55,270 nucleotides of DNA from Chloroflexota bacterium (GTDB taxonomy: Bacteria; Chloroflexota; Dormibacteria; Dormibacterales; Dormibacteraceae): positions 1 to 55,270 of the forward strand of contig VBHX01000177.1 in assembly GCA_005879945.1 (NCBI GenBank). Direction: 5' to 3'. Under the pieces are notes generated by a model. It was not told the origin of the DNA and did not search any database. It worked only from the letters and a program-made list of their open reading frames with translations. Within the stretch, counting starts at the first letter, position 1, and the number at the start of each line of letters is the position of its first letter. The position numbers and the translations under genes are program-made. This document shows, in pieces, positions 40,278 to 48,674 of the stretch.

Positions 40278-41920
40278 CAAATGACTGCGCGTTCCGTGTA
40301 GATGCCGAACACCTCGACCATCGCGTTCATGATCTCGCCCTCGGTCGCGTATGCACGCACGGCTTCGAGGATGTACGGCATCAGGTTGTCACTACCCGCG
40401 GCCGCCTTGCGCAATTGCGACAGTGCATTCGAGCATCGCGCGTGGTCGCGCTTTTCACGAACCTCGCGGACCCGCGCCACCTGCTCGCTCTCGAGCCTGG
40501 GGTCGATGCGCAGGATCTCGATCGGCTCCTCTTCGTCGACCGTGAACTCGTTGACGCCGACCACGAGCCGTCGCTTCTGCTCGAGCTCCTGCTGGTAGCG
40601 AAAGGCCGCGTCCGCGATCTCCTTCTGGAAGAATGCCGCCTCGATCGCCGGGATGACACCGCCGAGCTCCTGGATGCGCTTGAAGTAGGCCTCCGCCTGG
40701 CGCTCCATCTCGTCGGTCAGCGCCTCCACGAAGAAGCTGCCGCCCAGCGGGTCGATGGTGTTGGCGACGCCGGTCTCGTACGCCAGCAATTGCTGCGTGC
40801 GCAACGCGAGACGCGCGGCCTTGTCAGTCGGCAGGGCGAGGACCTCGTCCATCGCGTTGGTGTGGAGCGACTGTGTGCCGCCCAGCACCGCGGCGAGCGC
40901 CTCGATGGCGGTGCGGGCGATGTTGAGCTCGGGCTGCTGCGCGGTCAACGAGACGCCTGCCGTCTGGGTGTGGAACCTGAGCTTCCAGGAGCGCTCGTCC
41001 CTGGCGCCATATTTGTCGCGCATCCACCGGGCCCAGATGCGGCGCGCGGCGCGGAACTTTGCGATCTCTTCGAAGAAATCGATGTGTGCGTCGAAGAAGA
41101 ACGACAGCCGCGATGCGAAGTCGTCGATGCGCATGCCCCGCTCGATGCAGGCGTCGACGTAGGCCATGCCGTCCGCGAGCGTGAAGGCAAGCTCCTGCGC
41201 CGCCGTCGAGCCCGCCTCGCGGATGTGGTAGCCGGAGATGGAGATGGTGTTCCACTTCGGCACCTCCTTGGCGCAGTACTCGATCGAGTCGACGACGAGC
41301 CGCATCGACGGCTCGGGCGGAAAGATGAACTCCTTCTGCGCGATGAACTCTTTGAGGATGTCGTTCTGCAGCGTGCCGCCAAGCCTCGCGGCCGGTACAC
41401 CCTGCTTCTCGGCGACGGCTATGTACATGCACAGCAAGATCGCCGCGGGTGAGTTGATGGTCATCGAAGTGGTTATGTCCGCGAGCGGGATGCCTTCGAA
41501 CAGCGTCTCCATGTCCGCGAGCGAATCGATCGCAACGCCGCAGTGGCCGATCTCTCCGCGGCTTGTGGGCGCGTCCGAGTCCTGGCCCATCAAAGTCGGC
41601 ATGTCGAAGGCGACGGAAAGCCCGGTCTGGCCGTTTGCCAGCAGGTATTTGTACCGGCGGTTGGTCTCCTCCGCGGTGGCAAAGCCCGAGAACTGCCGCA
41701 TGGTCCACAGGCGGCCGCGGTAACCGGTGGGATGGATGCCGCGGGTGTACGGGAACTGGCCGGGAAACTCCTCCTCGCGCTTGGCGAGGTCGCCCGAGGT
41801 ATAGAGCGGCTTGAGGGGAACCCCGGAGATGGTCGAGGTCTCGAGCCCATCGTCCCGCGACGGGACCGACTCGTAGTCCTCCTTCCACGCCTGCTGGGGA
41901 TCTCTGGCTCGGACCTTCAC
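40277..41920 (-). CDS. methylmalonyl-CoA mutase family, large catalytic subunit
   Basis: 547 aa substrate-binding barrel of the archaeal-type, two-protein mutase. [67 protein letters not shown] and [19 protein letters not shown] are all family signatures. Residue 77 is Phe (RQFSGF), where classical methylmalonyl-CoA mutase has Tyr89, while Arg207 (PSMR) is kept as in methylmalonyl-CoA rather than isobutyryl-CoA mutases. Methylmalonyl-CoA is the most likely substrate. ATG start; meaB follows upstream on the same strand with a 20-base gap. Confidence 0.92.
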   Translation of the reverse strand: MKVRARDPQQAWKEDYESVPSRDDGLETSTISGVPLKPLYTSGDLAKREEEFPGQFPYTRGIHPTGYRGRLWTMRQFSGFATAEETNRRYKYLLANGQTGLSVAFDMPTLMGQDSDAPTSRGEIGHCGVAIDSLADMETLFEGIPLADITTSMTINSPAAILLCMYIAVAEKQGVPAARLGGTLQNDILKEFIAQKEFIFPPEPSMRLVVDSIEYCAKEVPKWNTISISGYHIREAGSTAAQELAFTLADGMAYVDACIERGMRIDDFASRLSFFFDAHIDFFEEIAKFRAARRIWARWMRDKYGARDERSWKLRFHTQTAGVSLTAQQPELNIARTAIEALAAVLGGTQSLHTNAMDEVLALPTDKAARLALRTQQLLAYETGVANTIDPLGGSFFVEALTDEMERQAEAYFKRIQELGGVIPAIEAAFFQKEIADAAFRYQQELEQKRRLVVGVNEFTVDEEEPIEILRIDPRLESEQVARVREVREKRDHARCSNALSQLRKAAAGSDNLMPYILEAVRAYATEGEIMNAMVEVFGIYTERAVI

Positions 41921-41940
41921 TGCACCTGAACTCGATTCAA

Positions 41941-42780
41941 TTATCGCTTTCGGTCGAGGATCTCCTCCGCCGTGCCGTACGGCGTTCCCTCCTCGAGTAG
42001 GCGCTCGGCCAGGGCGGGATCCTCCGCGAGCGCTCGCCGCACCCGGTCTCTGGCAATTTCAGCCGCGACCTCGGCGGTCTCCTCCTTGAGCCTTTCGGCA
42101 GCCAACCGCTCGCCGCGGCCGGTGCTCGCCAGGTACTTGCGATGTGACTCGATCGCCGCCCAGAGCTCGTCGATGCCTTCCGAGCGGGTGGCAGAGGTCG
42201 GGATGATAGGGGGTTTCCAAGCCTTCGGCGCGCCCGGCACGTTGGAGAGACTGAGCATCGATCGCAGCTCGGTGAGCGCCCGGTGGTGACCCTCGAGGTC
42301 GGCCTTGTTGACCACGAAGATGTCGGCGATCTCGAGAATGCCGGCCTTGATCATCTGCACGCCGTCGCCCAGGTTCGGTGTCAGGACAACAACGGTTGTG
42401 TCGGCGATGGCCGCCACTTCGAGCTCCGACTGGCCCACCCCGACGGTCTCGAGGATCACCGGGTCGAATCCGAACGCGCCCAGCAGCCGGATGCTCTCGC
42501 GTGCCGCGAGCGACAGACCGCCGAGGTGGCCGCGCGCGCCCATGCTGCGGATGAACACCCTGGGGTCGAGGGCGTGCCGCTGCATGCGGATGCGATCGCC
42601 GAGGATCGCGCCGCCCGTAAATGGCGAGTTGGGGTCGGTCGCGATCACCGCGACGAAGCGATCAAGCTTTCTCAACGAGGCGATCAGCGCGTCGACGAGG
42701 CTTGACTTGCCCGTCCCGGGTGCGCCTGTGAAGCCGATCACATACGCCTTGGGTTGGTCCTTCAAGGCCGCCTCGAGCAC
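41941..42780 (-). CDS. meaB: MeaB/ArgK GTPase, mutase chaperone
   Basis: At least 279 aa. P-loop [40 protein letters not shown] (switch I), [16 protein letters not shown] (Walker B/switch II) and VVNKADL (NKxD) define MeaB. The canonical GTG at 42780 removes the conserved N-terminal helix; in the same frame upstream lie RDVRALARAISLVEKRDPAI, a typical MeaB start region, with no ATG, GTG or TTG. A CTG at 42877-42879, one base after the LCP gene's stop, is the nearest candidate. MeaB protects and reloads the B12 mutase encoded next to it. Confidence 0.92.
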   Translation of the reverse strand: MLEAALKDQPKAYVIGFTGAPGTGKSSLVDALIASLRKLDRFVAVIATDPNSPFTGGAILGDRIRMQRHALDPRVFIRSMGARGHLGGLSLAARESIRLLGAFGFDPVILETVGVGQSELEVAAIADTTVVVLTPNLGDGVQMIKAGILEIADIFVVNKADLEGHHRALTELRSMLSLSNVPGAPKAWKPPIIPTSATRSEGIDELWAAIESHRKYLASTGRGERLAAERLKEETAEVAAEIARDRVRRALAEDPALAERLLEEGTPYGTAEEILDRKR

Positions 42781-42880
42781 TCTGATGGCGGGGTCGCGCT
42801 TTTCGACGAGGCTGATCGCGCGGGCGAGGGCGCGAACGTCCCGCGCGCGGAATTTTTCGGCTAGGTCAGGATCGCTCAGC

Positions 42881-44329
42881 TCACCGGCCCAGCCAGTGCA
42901 GCGCGAAGTCGTGCCCGATGATGACCACCAGTCCGTATGTCTGCTGTCCGCTGGCGGGTGCCGGGCTGGTCGGCGTTGCCGCGACGACGGTGGCGCCGAA
43001 GTAGCTCGCGAGCCACTTGCCGGTCAGCGGAAATTGCCCGTTCGAGTAATCGAGGATCACGGTCTGCGCGACTGAGCGGTGGCCGACCGGATCCGCGAGC
43101 TGCAGGCCGGTCGGGTCGAACATGGTCGTCACCCGACTATCGAGGCCGGGGAAGTTGTTTGAACCGTTGACGATCTGGATGGGAGCCTTCTCGGCCAGAA
43201 CCGCGGGGTCGATGAGGAGCGAGGCGATGTACTTGTGAATCATCCCGAAGCTCGGATCGTCGGCGCAAAGCTGAGAGACATAAGCGCCCATGCCGCAGTT
43301 GTAGGAGTCGAGCAGGTTGCCCTCGGTCCCCGGCGCCGGCGCAGTCAACGCGACGCGGACGATCGAGGTGTCGGGGAGATTCTTGCCCCAGTCGTAGATG
43401 GCTCGCATGTCAGATAGCGACATGTCGGTTGTGATGTGGTTCTGGAGCGCGGTCAGAAGCTGCGGCGCCTTCGAGAAGCCGTTGATCGTCGTCGCCTTCT
43501 TCTTGATCGCCTGCATGATGTCCTGCTGCCGGCGAGCCCGGCCGAAGTCGGATAGCTGTTCAGGCTGGATGGCATGGCGCGATCGCGCGATCTCGAGCGC
43601 CTGCTCCCCATTGAGATGCTGGCAACCCGCTTTGAAGTGAATCGGGTGATACCCGTTGTTGTAGTCGGGGTACGAGGTGTCGTCGAGGTTGGTCGACAGG
43701 CAGACGTCCACGCCGCCGAGCGCGTTGACCATGTCGCGGAAGGCGACAAAGTCGACTGCGATGTAGCGGTCGAACGTCAGCCCGGTGACCTTCCCCACCT
43801 CGTGCTCGGCCGCGTGGCCGCCGCCGTCGCGCCCCTGGTACTGCGGCGCGACGCAGCAGATGATGGGCACGTAGGGAACCTCGTAGGCCGCGTTGATCTT
43901 GTTGACCCAGACGCTGTTGGAGTTGCTCTGAAGGTTCAGGCCGAGCGTGAGGTCGCGCGGGATTGACACCATTGCGACGCGATTGCTTGCGGGGTCGATG
44001 GTCACCGCCATGATCGAGTCCGTCAGGAACGGCGCGTCGTTCTCATAACCGCCACGACCGAGCAGAAGTATGTTGACCTGCTGTCCGTGCTTCAGCTTGT
44101 AAGCGATCGTGCCCGGCGTCGGCTCGACCGCCTGAACGACCTCGCCGATCGGATTGACGTGGTGACCGGTCGTGGCAGATACGAAATCATCCAGGCGCTT
44201 GTAAGCGAGGGTGGCCGTGACGATGACGACCAGCAGTAGAGACGCGGCAATGATCGCCGGGACCGACCTGGTCAGGCGGTAGGAGACGTGGTAACGGGAT
44301 CGCCTGGCCCTGGGCCTGGCCCTCTGCAT
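42881..44329 (-). CDS. LytR-CpsA-Psr (LCP) family cell-wall protein
   Basis: 482 aa: Arg-rich N-terminus, one membrane helix (AIIAASLLLVVIVTATLAY), the LCP domain (NILLLGRGGYENDAPFLTDSIM, VSIPRDLTLGL, INAAY, VGKVTGLTFDRYIAVDFVAF, ARSRH, FGRARRQQDIMQAI) and a C-terminal LytR_C domain (PIQIVNGSNNFPGL...VILDYSNG). The Asp, Arg and Lys/Arg residues that bind the polyprenyl pyrophosphate are present. It would attach wall polymers to peptidoglycan, which fits a wall with secondary polymers. ATG at 44329 and GTG at 44335 are both close to a TAGAAT box. Confidence 0.92.
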   Translation of the reverse strand: MQRARPRARRSRYHVSYRLTRSVPAIIAASLLLVVIVTATLAYKRLDDFVSATTGHHVNPIGEVVQAVEPTPGTIAYKLKHGQQVNILLLGRGGYENDAPFLTDSIMAVTIDPASNRVAMVSIPRDLTLGLNLQSNSNSVWVNKINAAYEVPYVPIICCVAPQYQGRDGGGHAAEHEVGKVTGLTFDRYIAVDFVAFRDMVNALGGVDVCLSTNLDDTSYPDYNNGYHPIHFKAGCQHLNGEQALEIARSRHAIQPEQLSDFGRARRQQDIMQAIKKKATTINGFSKAPQLLTALQNHITTDMSLSDMRAIYDWGKNLPDTSIVRVALTAPAPGTEGNLLDSYNCGMGAYVSQLCADDPSFGMIHKYIASLLIDPAVLAEKAPIQIVNGSNNFPGLDSRVTTMFDPTGLQLADPVGHRSVAQTVILDYSNGQFPLTGKWLASYFGATVVAATPTSPAPASGQQTYGLVVIIGHDFALHWLGR

Positions 44330-44339
44330 AGGCACGGGG

Positions 44340-44345
44340 ATTCTA
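44340..44345 (-). promoter_or_regulatory. -10 box of the LCP gene
   Basis: TAGAAT on the reverse strand lies four bases before a GTG and ten before the ATG at 44329. No Shine-Dalgarno precedes either start, so a leaderless message is likely. Confidence 0.4.
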
Positions 44346-44412
44346 CCCTGCACGACGGATTAGGAACGTCGGCGGCAGTGGCTGGGTTACGCAGAAATCG
44401 AGTTCGGGCGAC

Positions 44413-44862
44413 TCATCCGGTGGTGGATCCGCTATGGGCCACAGCGTAGAAGTAAATGATGTACACGACCGCGCTGACAACAAAATCCGCGATCCCAAGT
44501 ATCAATCCAGCCAACGCGAGACCGCCGCCGCCAAGCATGCCGCCGCTCACTGCGATGCGCTGGCGAGAGATGAACCCCATGATCGCAGCCGCGGGACCGA
44601 GGATCACGCCCAGGCAAAAGCAAACGAGCCCGACGATGCCGCATATGAGCGAGGCGATCGCGAGGCCATCGTTGCGCGTACCCGCATAAGCCATCGCACC
44701 TGGTGTGTATCCCGCCGGCGGGGGCGGAACGAATCCGCCGCCAGGCAGTGGCGGTGGAGGCGGAGGAGGAGGTGGTGGTGGTGGTGGTGTGAACCCACCA
44801 CCGGGCGGAGGCGGAGGCGGATAGCCGCCACTGGGCGGGGGCGGAGGCGGCAAGTCCGACAT
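44413..44862 (-). CDS. DUF4190-like membrane protein with long polyproline head
   Basis: 149 aa. Residues 5-55 are almost wholly Pro and Gly, including a run of 13 prolines. Two hydrophobic hairpins follow (LAIASLICGIVGLVCFCLGV; LALAGLILGIADFVVSAVVY) with the conserved ILGPAAAIMGFISRQR between them, as in DUF4190 proteins. Poly-Pro heads of this kind are cytoplasmic and may bind SH3- or WW-like partners; the role here is unknown. It precedes no other gene in the same frame run, and starts ten bases after the DUF4013 gene's stop. Confidence 0.75.
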   Translation of the reverse strand: MSDLPPPPPPSGGYPPPPPPGGGFTPPPPPPPPPPPPPLPGGGFVPPPPAGYTPGAMAYAGTRNDGLAIASLICGIVGLVCFCLGVILGPAAAIMGFISRQRIAVSGGMLGGGGLALAGLILGIADFVVSAVVYIIYFYAVAHSGSTTG

Positions 44863-44872
44863 CTTAGTCCTC

Positions 44873-45532
44873 CTATCCGGCGGTGTGCGCGGTAGAGCCG
44901 ATCTCGAAGCTCCGGACGATCCATGCCTGCATCGCCACCGCGTACGCGTTGGTGAAGAGGATTCCGATGCCGCACGCGATCAGGCCGAGGGAGCCGACGA
45001 AGCTCGCGGCGATCAGCATAAGGCCGGCGATCAGGGTGTTGATCGGATTCACGCGTGCGCGCCTCAACACGTCTCCGATTCGGAGCCCAGCGCCGATCCC
45101 TCCAGTGTCGGTCGCGAGGATGATCGCCGGGAGCATGAAGGTCAGGGCGAGGCTTCCGAGTGTGAAGACGCCGAACGAGATCAGGTTGAGAACGATCGCA
45201 ACAGCGATAAGTGCTGCGTTGCCCTGGCCGTGCCCCTGCTGGACCGCAAGCGCCAGTCCCGGCAGGTAGATCGCGAACCCTACCGCCAACAGGACGAGCA
45301 GGTAAATCAGCACCACCACGTACACACGCACACCCCTCCCGAGATAACTCAGGTTGGCGGGCGCCAGGCGCTCCTCGCCGGCACGCAGGCGATCAAGCGA
45401 CGCGAGCATCCACCCCAAGTTGTTGATCTGGCCGGCGATTGGGATCAGCGATATCAGCGCGATGATGAGCAGCTTCACGGCCCATTCGGGATCGCGGAAG
45501 GGCCAGACAAAGGCTTCGGTGATTCGATCCAC
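44873..45532 (-). CDS. DUF4013-like membrane protein
   Basis: 219 aa with five or six hydrophobic segments. The start AFVWPFRDPEWAVKLLIIALISLIP matches the beginning of DUF4013 proteins (PF-DP-W-KLL), and NNLGWMLASLDRLRAGEERLAP is the conserved loop after helix 1. Membrane protein of unknown function. It starts seven bases after the stop of the upstream DUF4190-like gene. The three genes here share membrane-protein character and may form one unit. Confidence 0.78.
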   Translation of the reverse strand: MDRITEAFVWPFRDPEWAVKLLIIALISLIPIAGQINNLGWMLASLDRLRAGEERLAPANLSYLGRGVRVYVVVLIYLLVLLAVGFAIYLPGLALAVQQGHGQGNAALIAVAIVLNLISFGVFTLGSLALTFMLPAIILATDTGGIGAGLRIGDVLRRARVNPINTLIAGLMLIAASFVGSLGLIACGIGILFTNAYAVAMQAWIVRSFEIGSTAHTAG

Positions 45533-45539
45533 GGACTTG

Positions 45540-45905
45540 TTATGAAGGAGCGGGGCCGGAGATCGCGAACAGGAGCACGACCAGCCAGGCGAGGCTCACG
45601 AGGGCACCGACCGCCGTGGCGACGATGCCGAACACCCACGCGGTCAGCGCGAGGCCGCGTCCGCCCAACGTTCCGGATGAGGCGTCGATGCGATTGGCCG
45701 CGGACTTGCCCACAAAGTAGGCGATGGGCCCGCAGATGAGGCCGGGAATACCGAACGGCAGTCCCAGCACCAGTCCGAAGATCCCGATCACCAGCGCCAC
45801 GACTGCACGGTTGTCGGCCCGTTGCGCCGGCGCGACGGCCGGCGGCGGGTACGAAGGCGGCGGATGATACGGCGCGACCGCCGGCGGAGGCCGCTCGAGA
45901 CTCAT
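45540..45905 (-). CDS. DUF4190-like membrane protein with proline-rich head
   Basis: 121 aa: a Pro-rich head (residues 6-26), then two membrane segments (VVALVIGIFGLVLGLPFGIPG; LALTAWVFGIVATAVGALVS) separated by CGPIAYFVGKSAANRIDASS and a Gly-rich GGRGLAL, the DUF4190 pattern. ATG overlaps the stop of the acyl-CoA dehydrogenase gene upstream (ATGA), so it begins a membrane-protein run that is co-translated with fatty-acid catabolic genes, an odd pairing. Function unknown. Confidence 0.72.
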   Translation of the reverse strand: MSLERPPPAVAPYHPPPSYPPPAVAPAQRADNRAVVALVIGIFGLVLGLPFGIPGLICGPIAYFVGKSAANRIDASSGTLGGRGLALTAWVFGIVATAVGALVSLAWLVVLLFAISGPAPS

Positions 45906-47041
45906 CTCAGCAACGATCGCGCAATGACGACGCGCTGGATCTGGTTCGTGCCCTCGTAGATCTGCGTGATCTTTGCGTCACGCATCATCCTTTCGACCGG
46001 GTAATCGGAGATGTAACCGTACCCGCCGAGGATCTGAACGCAGTCGGTGGTCACCTTCATCGCCATGTCCGACGCGAACAGCTTCGCCATCGCGGCAACC
46101 TTCGTGAGGTCTGGCGCCTTCTTGTCCACTTTGGTCGCCGCGAGGTAGACGAGGTGCCGGGCCGCCTCGATCTGGGTTGCAATGTCCGCAAACATGAACT
46201 GGATGCCCTGGAACGACGCGATCGGCTGGCCGAACTGCTGGCGATCGCGCGCGTACGCGAGCGCGTAGTCGAATGCGCCTTCGGCGATGCCCAGCGCCTG
46301 GGCGCCGATTCCGGGCCGCGAGCGATCGAGGACCGCGAGCGCGATCTTGAACCCCGCCCCCTCATCGCCCAGACGATTGGCGGCGGGGACCTTGACCTCT
46401 TCGAACACGAGCTGCGCAGTGGGTGAGCCGCGGATGCCGAGCTTGTGCTCTAGCTTCGTCGCCTGCCAGGGGCTCGTCTCCTTCTCGAGCACGAACGCCG
46501 AGATGCCTTTGTGGTTGGCATCGGGATCGGTTTGCGCGAACACGACCAGCGTGCCGGCCACGCTCCCGCCGGTGATGAACTGCTTGGTCCCGTTGAGCAC
46601 GTACTCGTTGCCGTACCGCTTCGCCCGAGTCTTCATCGCCGCGGCGTCGGAGCCGCTCCCGGTCTCGGACAGCGCGTAGGCAGCGACCTTCTCGCCTGAG
46701 GCCAGCGGCGGGCAGAGACGCTTCTTCTGCTCCTCGGTGCCGGCGACCAGGATCGGATATGAGCCGAGGGCCTGGACGGCGAGGATCAGCGACGAGGTGG
46801 CGCAGGCCTTGGCGATCTCCTCGACGCCCATGCAGATCGTGACGCTCGACCCGGAGATGCCGCCGTACTGCTCTGGGAAGGGAATGCCGAGGATCCCGTT
46901 CTCGGCGAAGAGCCTTTCAATATCCTTCGGATACTCGGCCTTCTCGTCGATCTCGGCGGCGCGTGGGGCGACCTTATCCTGCACCAGCTCCCGAATCGTG
47001 TCCCGGATCGCGATCTGCTCTTCGGAGAAATCGAAGTCCAT
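45902..47041 (-). CDS. acyl-CoA dehydrogenase (short/medium-chain type)
   Basis: 379 aa of normal length. FDFSEEQIAIRDTIRELVQD start, AAYALSETGSGSDAAAMKT (FAD/substrate), VLNGTKQFITGG, and the C-terminal IQILGGYGYISDYPVERMMRD and YEGTNQIQRVVIAR, with the catalytic Glu in YEGT. Ordinary flavoprotein that makes trans-2-enoyl-CoA and passes electrons to ETF. The gene lies seven bases after the next dehydrogenase, so the pair may act on one pathway, for instance branched-chain amino acids or short fatty acids. The exact substrate cannot be read. Confidence 0.93.
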   Translation of the reverse strand: MDFDFSEEQIAIRDTIRELVQDKVAPRAAEIDEKAEYPKDIERLFAENGILGIPFPEQYGGISGSSVTICMGVEEIAKACATSSLILAVQALGSYPILVAGTEEQKKRLCPPLASGEKVAAYALSETGSGSDAAAMKTRAKRYGNEYVLNGTKQFITGGSVAGTLVVFAQTDPDANHKGISAFVLEKETSPWQATKLEHKLGIRGSPTAQLVFEEVKVPAANRLGDEGAGFKIALAVLDRSRPGIGAQALGIAEGAFDYALAYARDRQQFGQPIASFQGIQFMFADIATQIEAARHLVYLAATKVDKKAPDLTKVAAMAKLFASDMAMKVTTDCVQILGGYGYISDYPVERMMRDAKITQIYEGTNQIQRVVIARSLLR

Positions 47042-47048
47042 CGCGCTG

Positions 47049-48167
47049 CTATTGGATCATTTCTCGGGCGATCACGATTCGTTGGACCTGGTTGGAACCC
47101 TCGTAGATCTGCAGCGCTTTGGCGTCGCGAACGTGGCGTTCGAATGGGCTGCCCGACACCGCACCCTCCTCCCCGGCAATCTGCAGCGCGTCCAGCGCGA
47201 TCTGCATCGTGGTGTCGGTGCAGTGGAGCTTCGCCATCGACGCCTCGCGAGTGAAAGGCCGGCCACGGCTGCACAGCCATGCGGCGCGGTAGGCGAGAAA
47301 GCGCGCCGACGCGAGGCGAGTTGCCATGTCGGCGAGACTGAATTCGTCGCCTTGCTCACTCGCGCGACCCTTGAGTAGCGCGGTGGATTCGTCGACCGCG
47401 GCCTGCGCGATCCCGAGCGCCTGCCCGGAGATCCCGATCCTTCCCGAGTCGAGGGCGCGCATCGCGACGGTGAAGCCCTGGCCTTCGGCGCCGAGCCGGT
47501 TGGCGACCGGCACCGCGACGTCTTCGAGCACCAGCTCGCCTGTCGGCGATCCGTTCAGGCCCATCTTCTTGAAGACCTGTCCGACGCGAACCCCCGGCGT
47601 GTCAGCGGGCACGATAAACGCGCTGACGCCCGACGCACGCTCACTGGGGCCCGTGCGGGCGAACACGATGTACAGACCCGCACGCCCGATGTTGGTTATG
47701 AAGACCTTGGTGCCGTTGAGGATGTAGCCGTCGCCGTTTCGTCGCGCGCTCGTCTTCAGGGATCCGGCATCTGACCCGGCGGCGGGCTCCGTAAGCGCAA
47801 AAGCACCAAGCAGCTCGCCTGACGCAAGCCGCGGCAGCCATTTCCGTTTCTGCTCTTGAGTGCCGAACAGGAGGATGGGCTCGCTGCCGACGCTCGTGTG
47901 CACGTCGACGATCACCGACGTGGACGCGCATGCCTGCGCGAGCTCGTCAATACAGAGCGTGAACGCCAGCGCGTCGAGCCCGGCGCCGCCGAACTCGCGC
48001 GGGATCAGAACGCCGAGCAGGCCAGCTTCAGAAGCCGCGCTGACGGCCTCCTCGGGAAACCGGTGATCTCGGTCGACCTCGGCCGCCAGAGGCAGCGCAA
48101 CCGCCTGCGCGATCTCTCGAACGGAGTCGCGGAAGGCCACGTGCCGGGGCGGCAGTTCAAGGTCCAT
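47049..48167 (-). CDS. acyl-CoA dehydrogenase (short/branched-chain type)
   Basis: 372 aa. MDLELPPRHVAFRDSVREIA, LGAFALTEPAAGSDAGSLKT, ILNGTKVFITNIG, LNGSPTGELVLEDVAVP, and YEGSNQVQRIVIAREMIQ with the catalytic Glu are all present. Begins an operon of two dehydrogenases. Its ATG at 48167 is 33 bases from the divergent gene at 48200, so the two promoters share this gap. The role is beta-oxidation-type dehydrogenation; substrate unknown. Confidence 0.93.
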   Translation of the reverse strand: MDLELPPRHVAFRDSVREIAQAVALPLAAEVDRDHRFPEEAVSAASEAGLLGVLIPREFGGAGLDALAFTLCIDELAQACASTSVIVDVHTSVGSEPILLFGTQEQKRKWLPRLASGELLGAFALTEPAAGSDAGSLKTSARRNGDGYILNGTKVFITNIGRAGLYIVFARTGPSERASGVSAFIVPADTPGVRVGQVFKKMGLNGSPTGELVLEDVAVPVANRLGAEGQGFTVAMRALDSGRIGISGQALGIAQAAVDESTALLKGRASEQGDEFSLADMATRLASARFLAYRAAWLCSRGRPFTREASMAKLHCTDTTMQIALDALQIAGEEGAVSGSPFERHVRDAKALQIYEGSNQVQRIVIAREMIQ

Positions 48168-48180
48168 TTAGCGGCGCATT

Positions 48181-48186
48181 TACAAT
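48181..48186 (+). promoter_or_regulatory. -10 box of the 48200 gene
   Basis: TACAAT sits 13 bases before the ATG at 48200, in the only AT-rich stretch of the 32-base gap between two divergent genes. A leader of about seven bases would follow. Confidence 0.4.
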
Positions 48187-48199
48187 ATTTGGTTGCGGT

Positions 48200-48622
48200 A
48201 TGGAAGCAGGACCTAGATACCTCGAAGGCACGACCGTCGGCAGCGGACGCGACATCATCGGGGTGCGCAGGGACCGCATCGCCGACATCATCAGCACGGG
48301 CCGCGAAATCATCGCCCGCGCGAAGGCTGACAAGCTCCTCCCGGAGACCATCACCGGGGCTACGGCTGCCCTCCTGGTCACGATCGCCGGGTATGGCGAG
48401 CCGCTCTCAGAAGGCCAGTGGCGCGAGCTCGCCGGGGTTGTGGGAGGCATCATGCGCGACAGCACTTATGCGGACTTGGCCCGGCTCCGGACGTTGATCA
48501 CGCAAGAGCAGTTCTTGAACGTGGCACGAAACCAAGGCTACGGAAGGTTCATACGCCGCCTGGACGACGGGCGGTGGGTGTGCGAGCTCGCCCCGAAGCT
48601 CGAAGACCTCCCTGACGAGTAA
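48200..48622 (+). CDS. hypothetical protein, helical
   Basis: 140 aa with a typical codon pattern and clear promoter. Features: a basic-acidic helical N-terminus (RRDRIADIISTGREIIARAK), a hydrophobic middle (ETITGATAALLVTIAGYGE) too short and polar to be a firm membrane helix, and a C-terminal region rich in aromatic/basic residues (YGRFIRRLDDGRWVCELAPK). No Cys pairs, signal or known motif. It is followed at once by a secreted beta-propeller gene whose best start may overlap its stop. Function unknown. Confidence 0.6.
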   Translation: MEAGPRYLEGTTVGSGRDIIGVRRDRIADIISTGREIIARAKADKLLPETITGATAALLVTIAGYGEPLSEGQWRELAGVVGGIMRDSTYADLARLRTLITQEQFLNVARNQGYGRFIRRLDDGRWVCELAPKLEDLPDE

Positions 48623-48674
48623 GTCGGTCTCGTCACTCGCGCGGTCCCGACCGGTCCGCATCGCCTTCGCCATC

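Noticed and set aside
40187-41452. 421-codon forward frame opposite the mutase
   Set aside because: Shadow of a clearly identified catalytic subunit.
44725-44862. Regular GGTGGTGGT/GGAGGAGGA tract, possibly a CRISPR or satellite
   Set aside because: The period is three bases and it encodes prolines in frame; no spacers.
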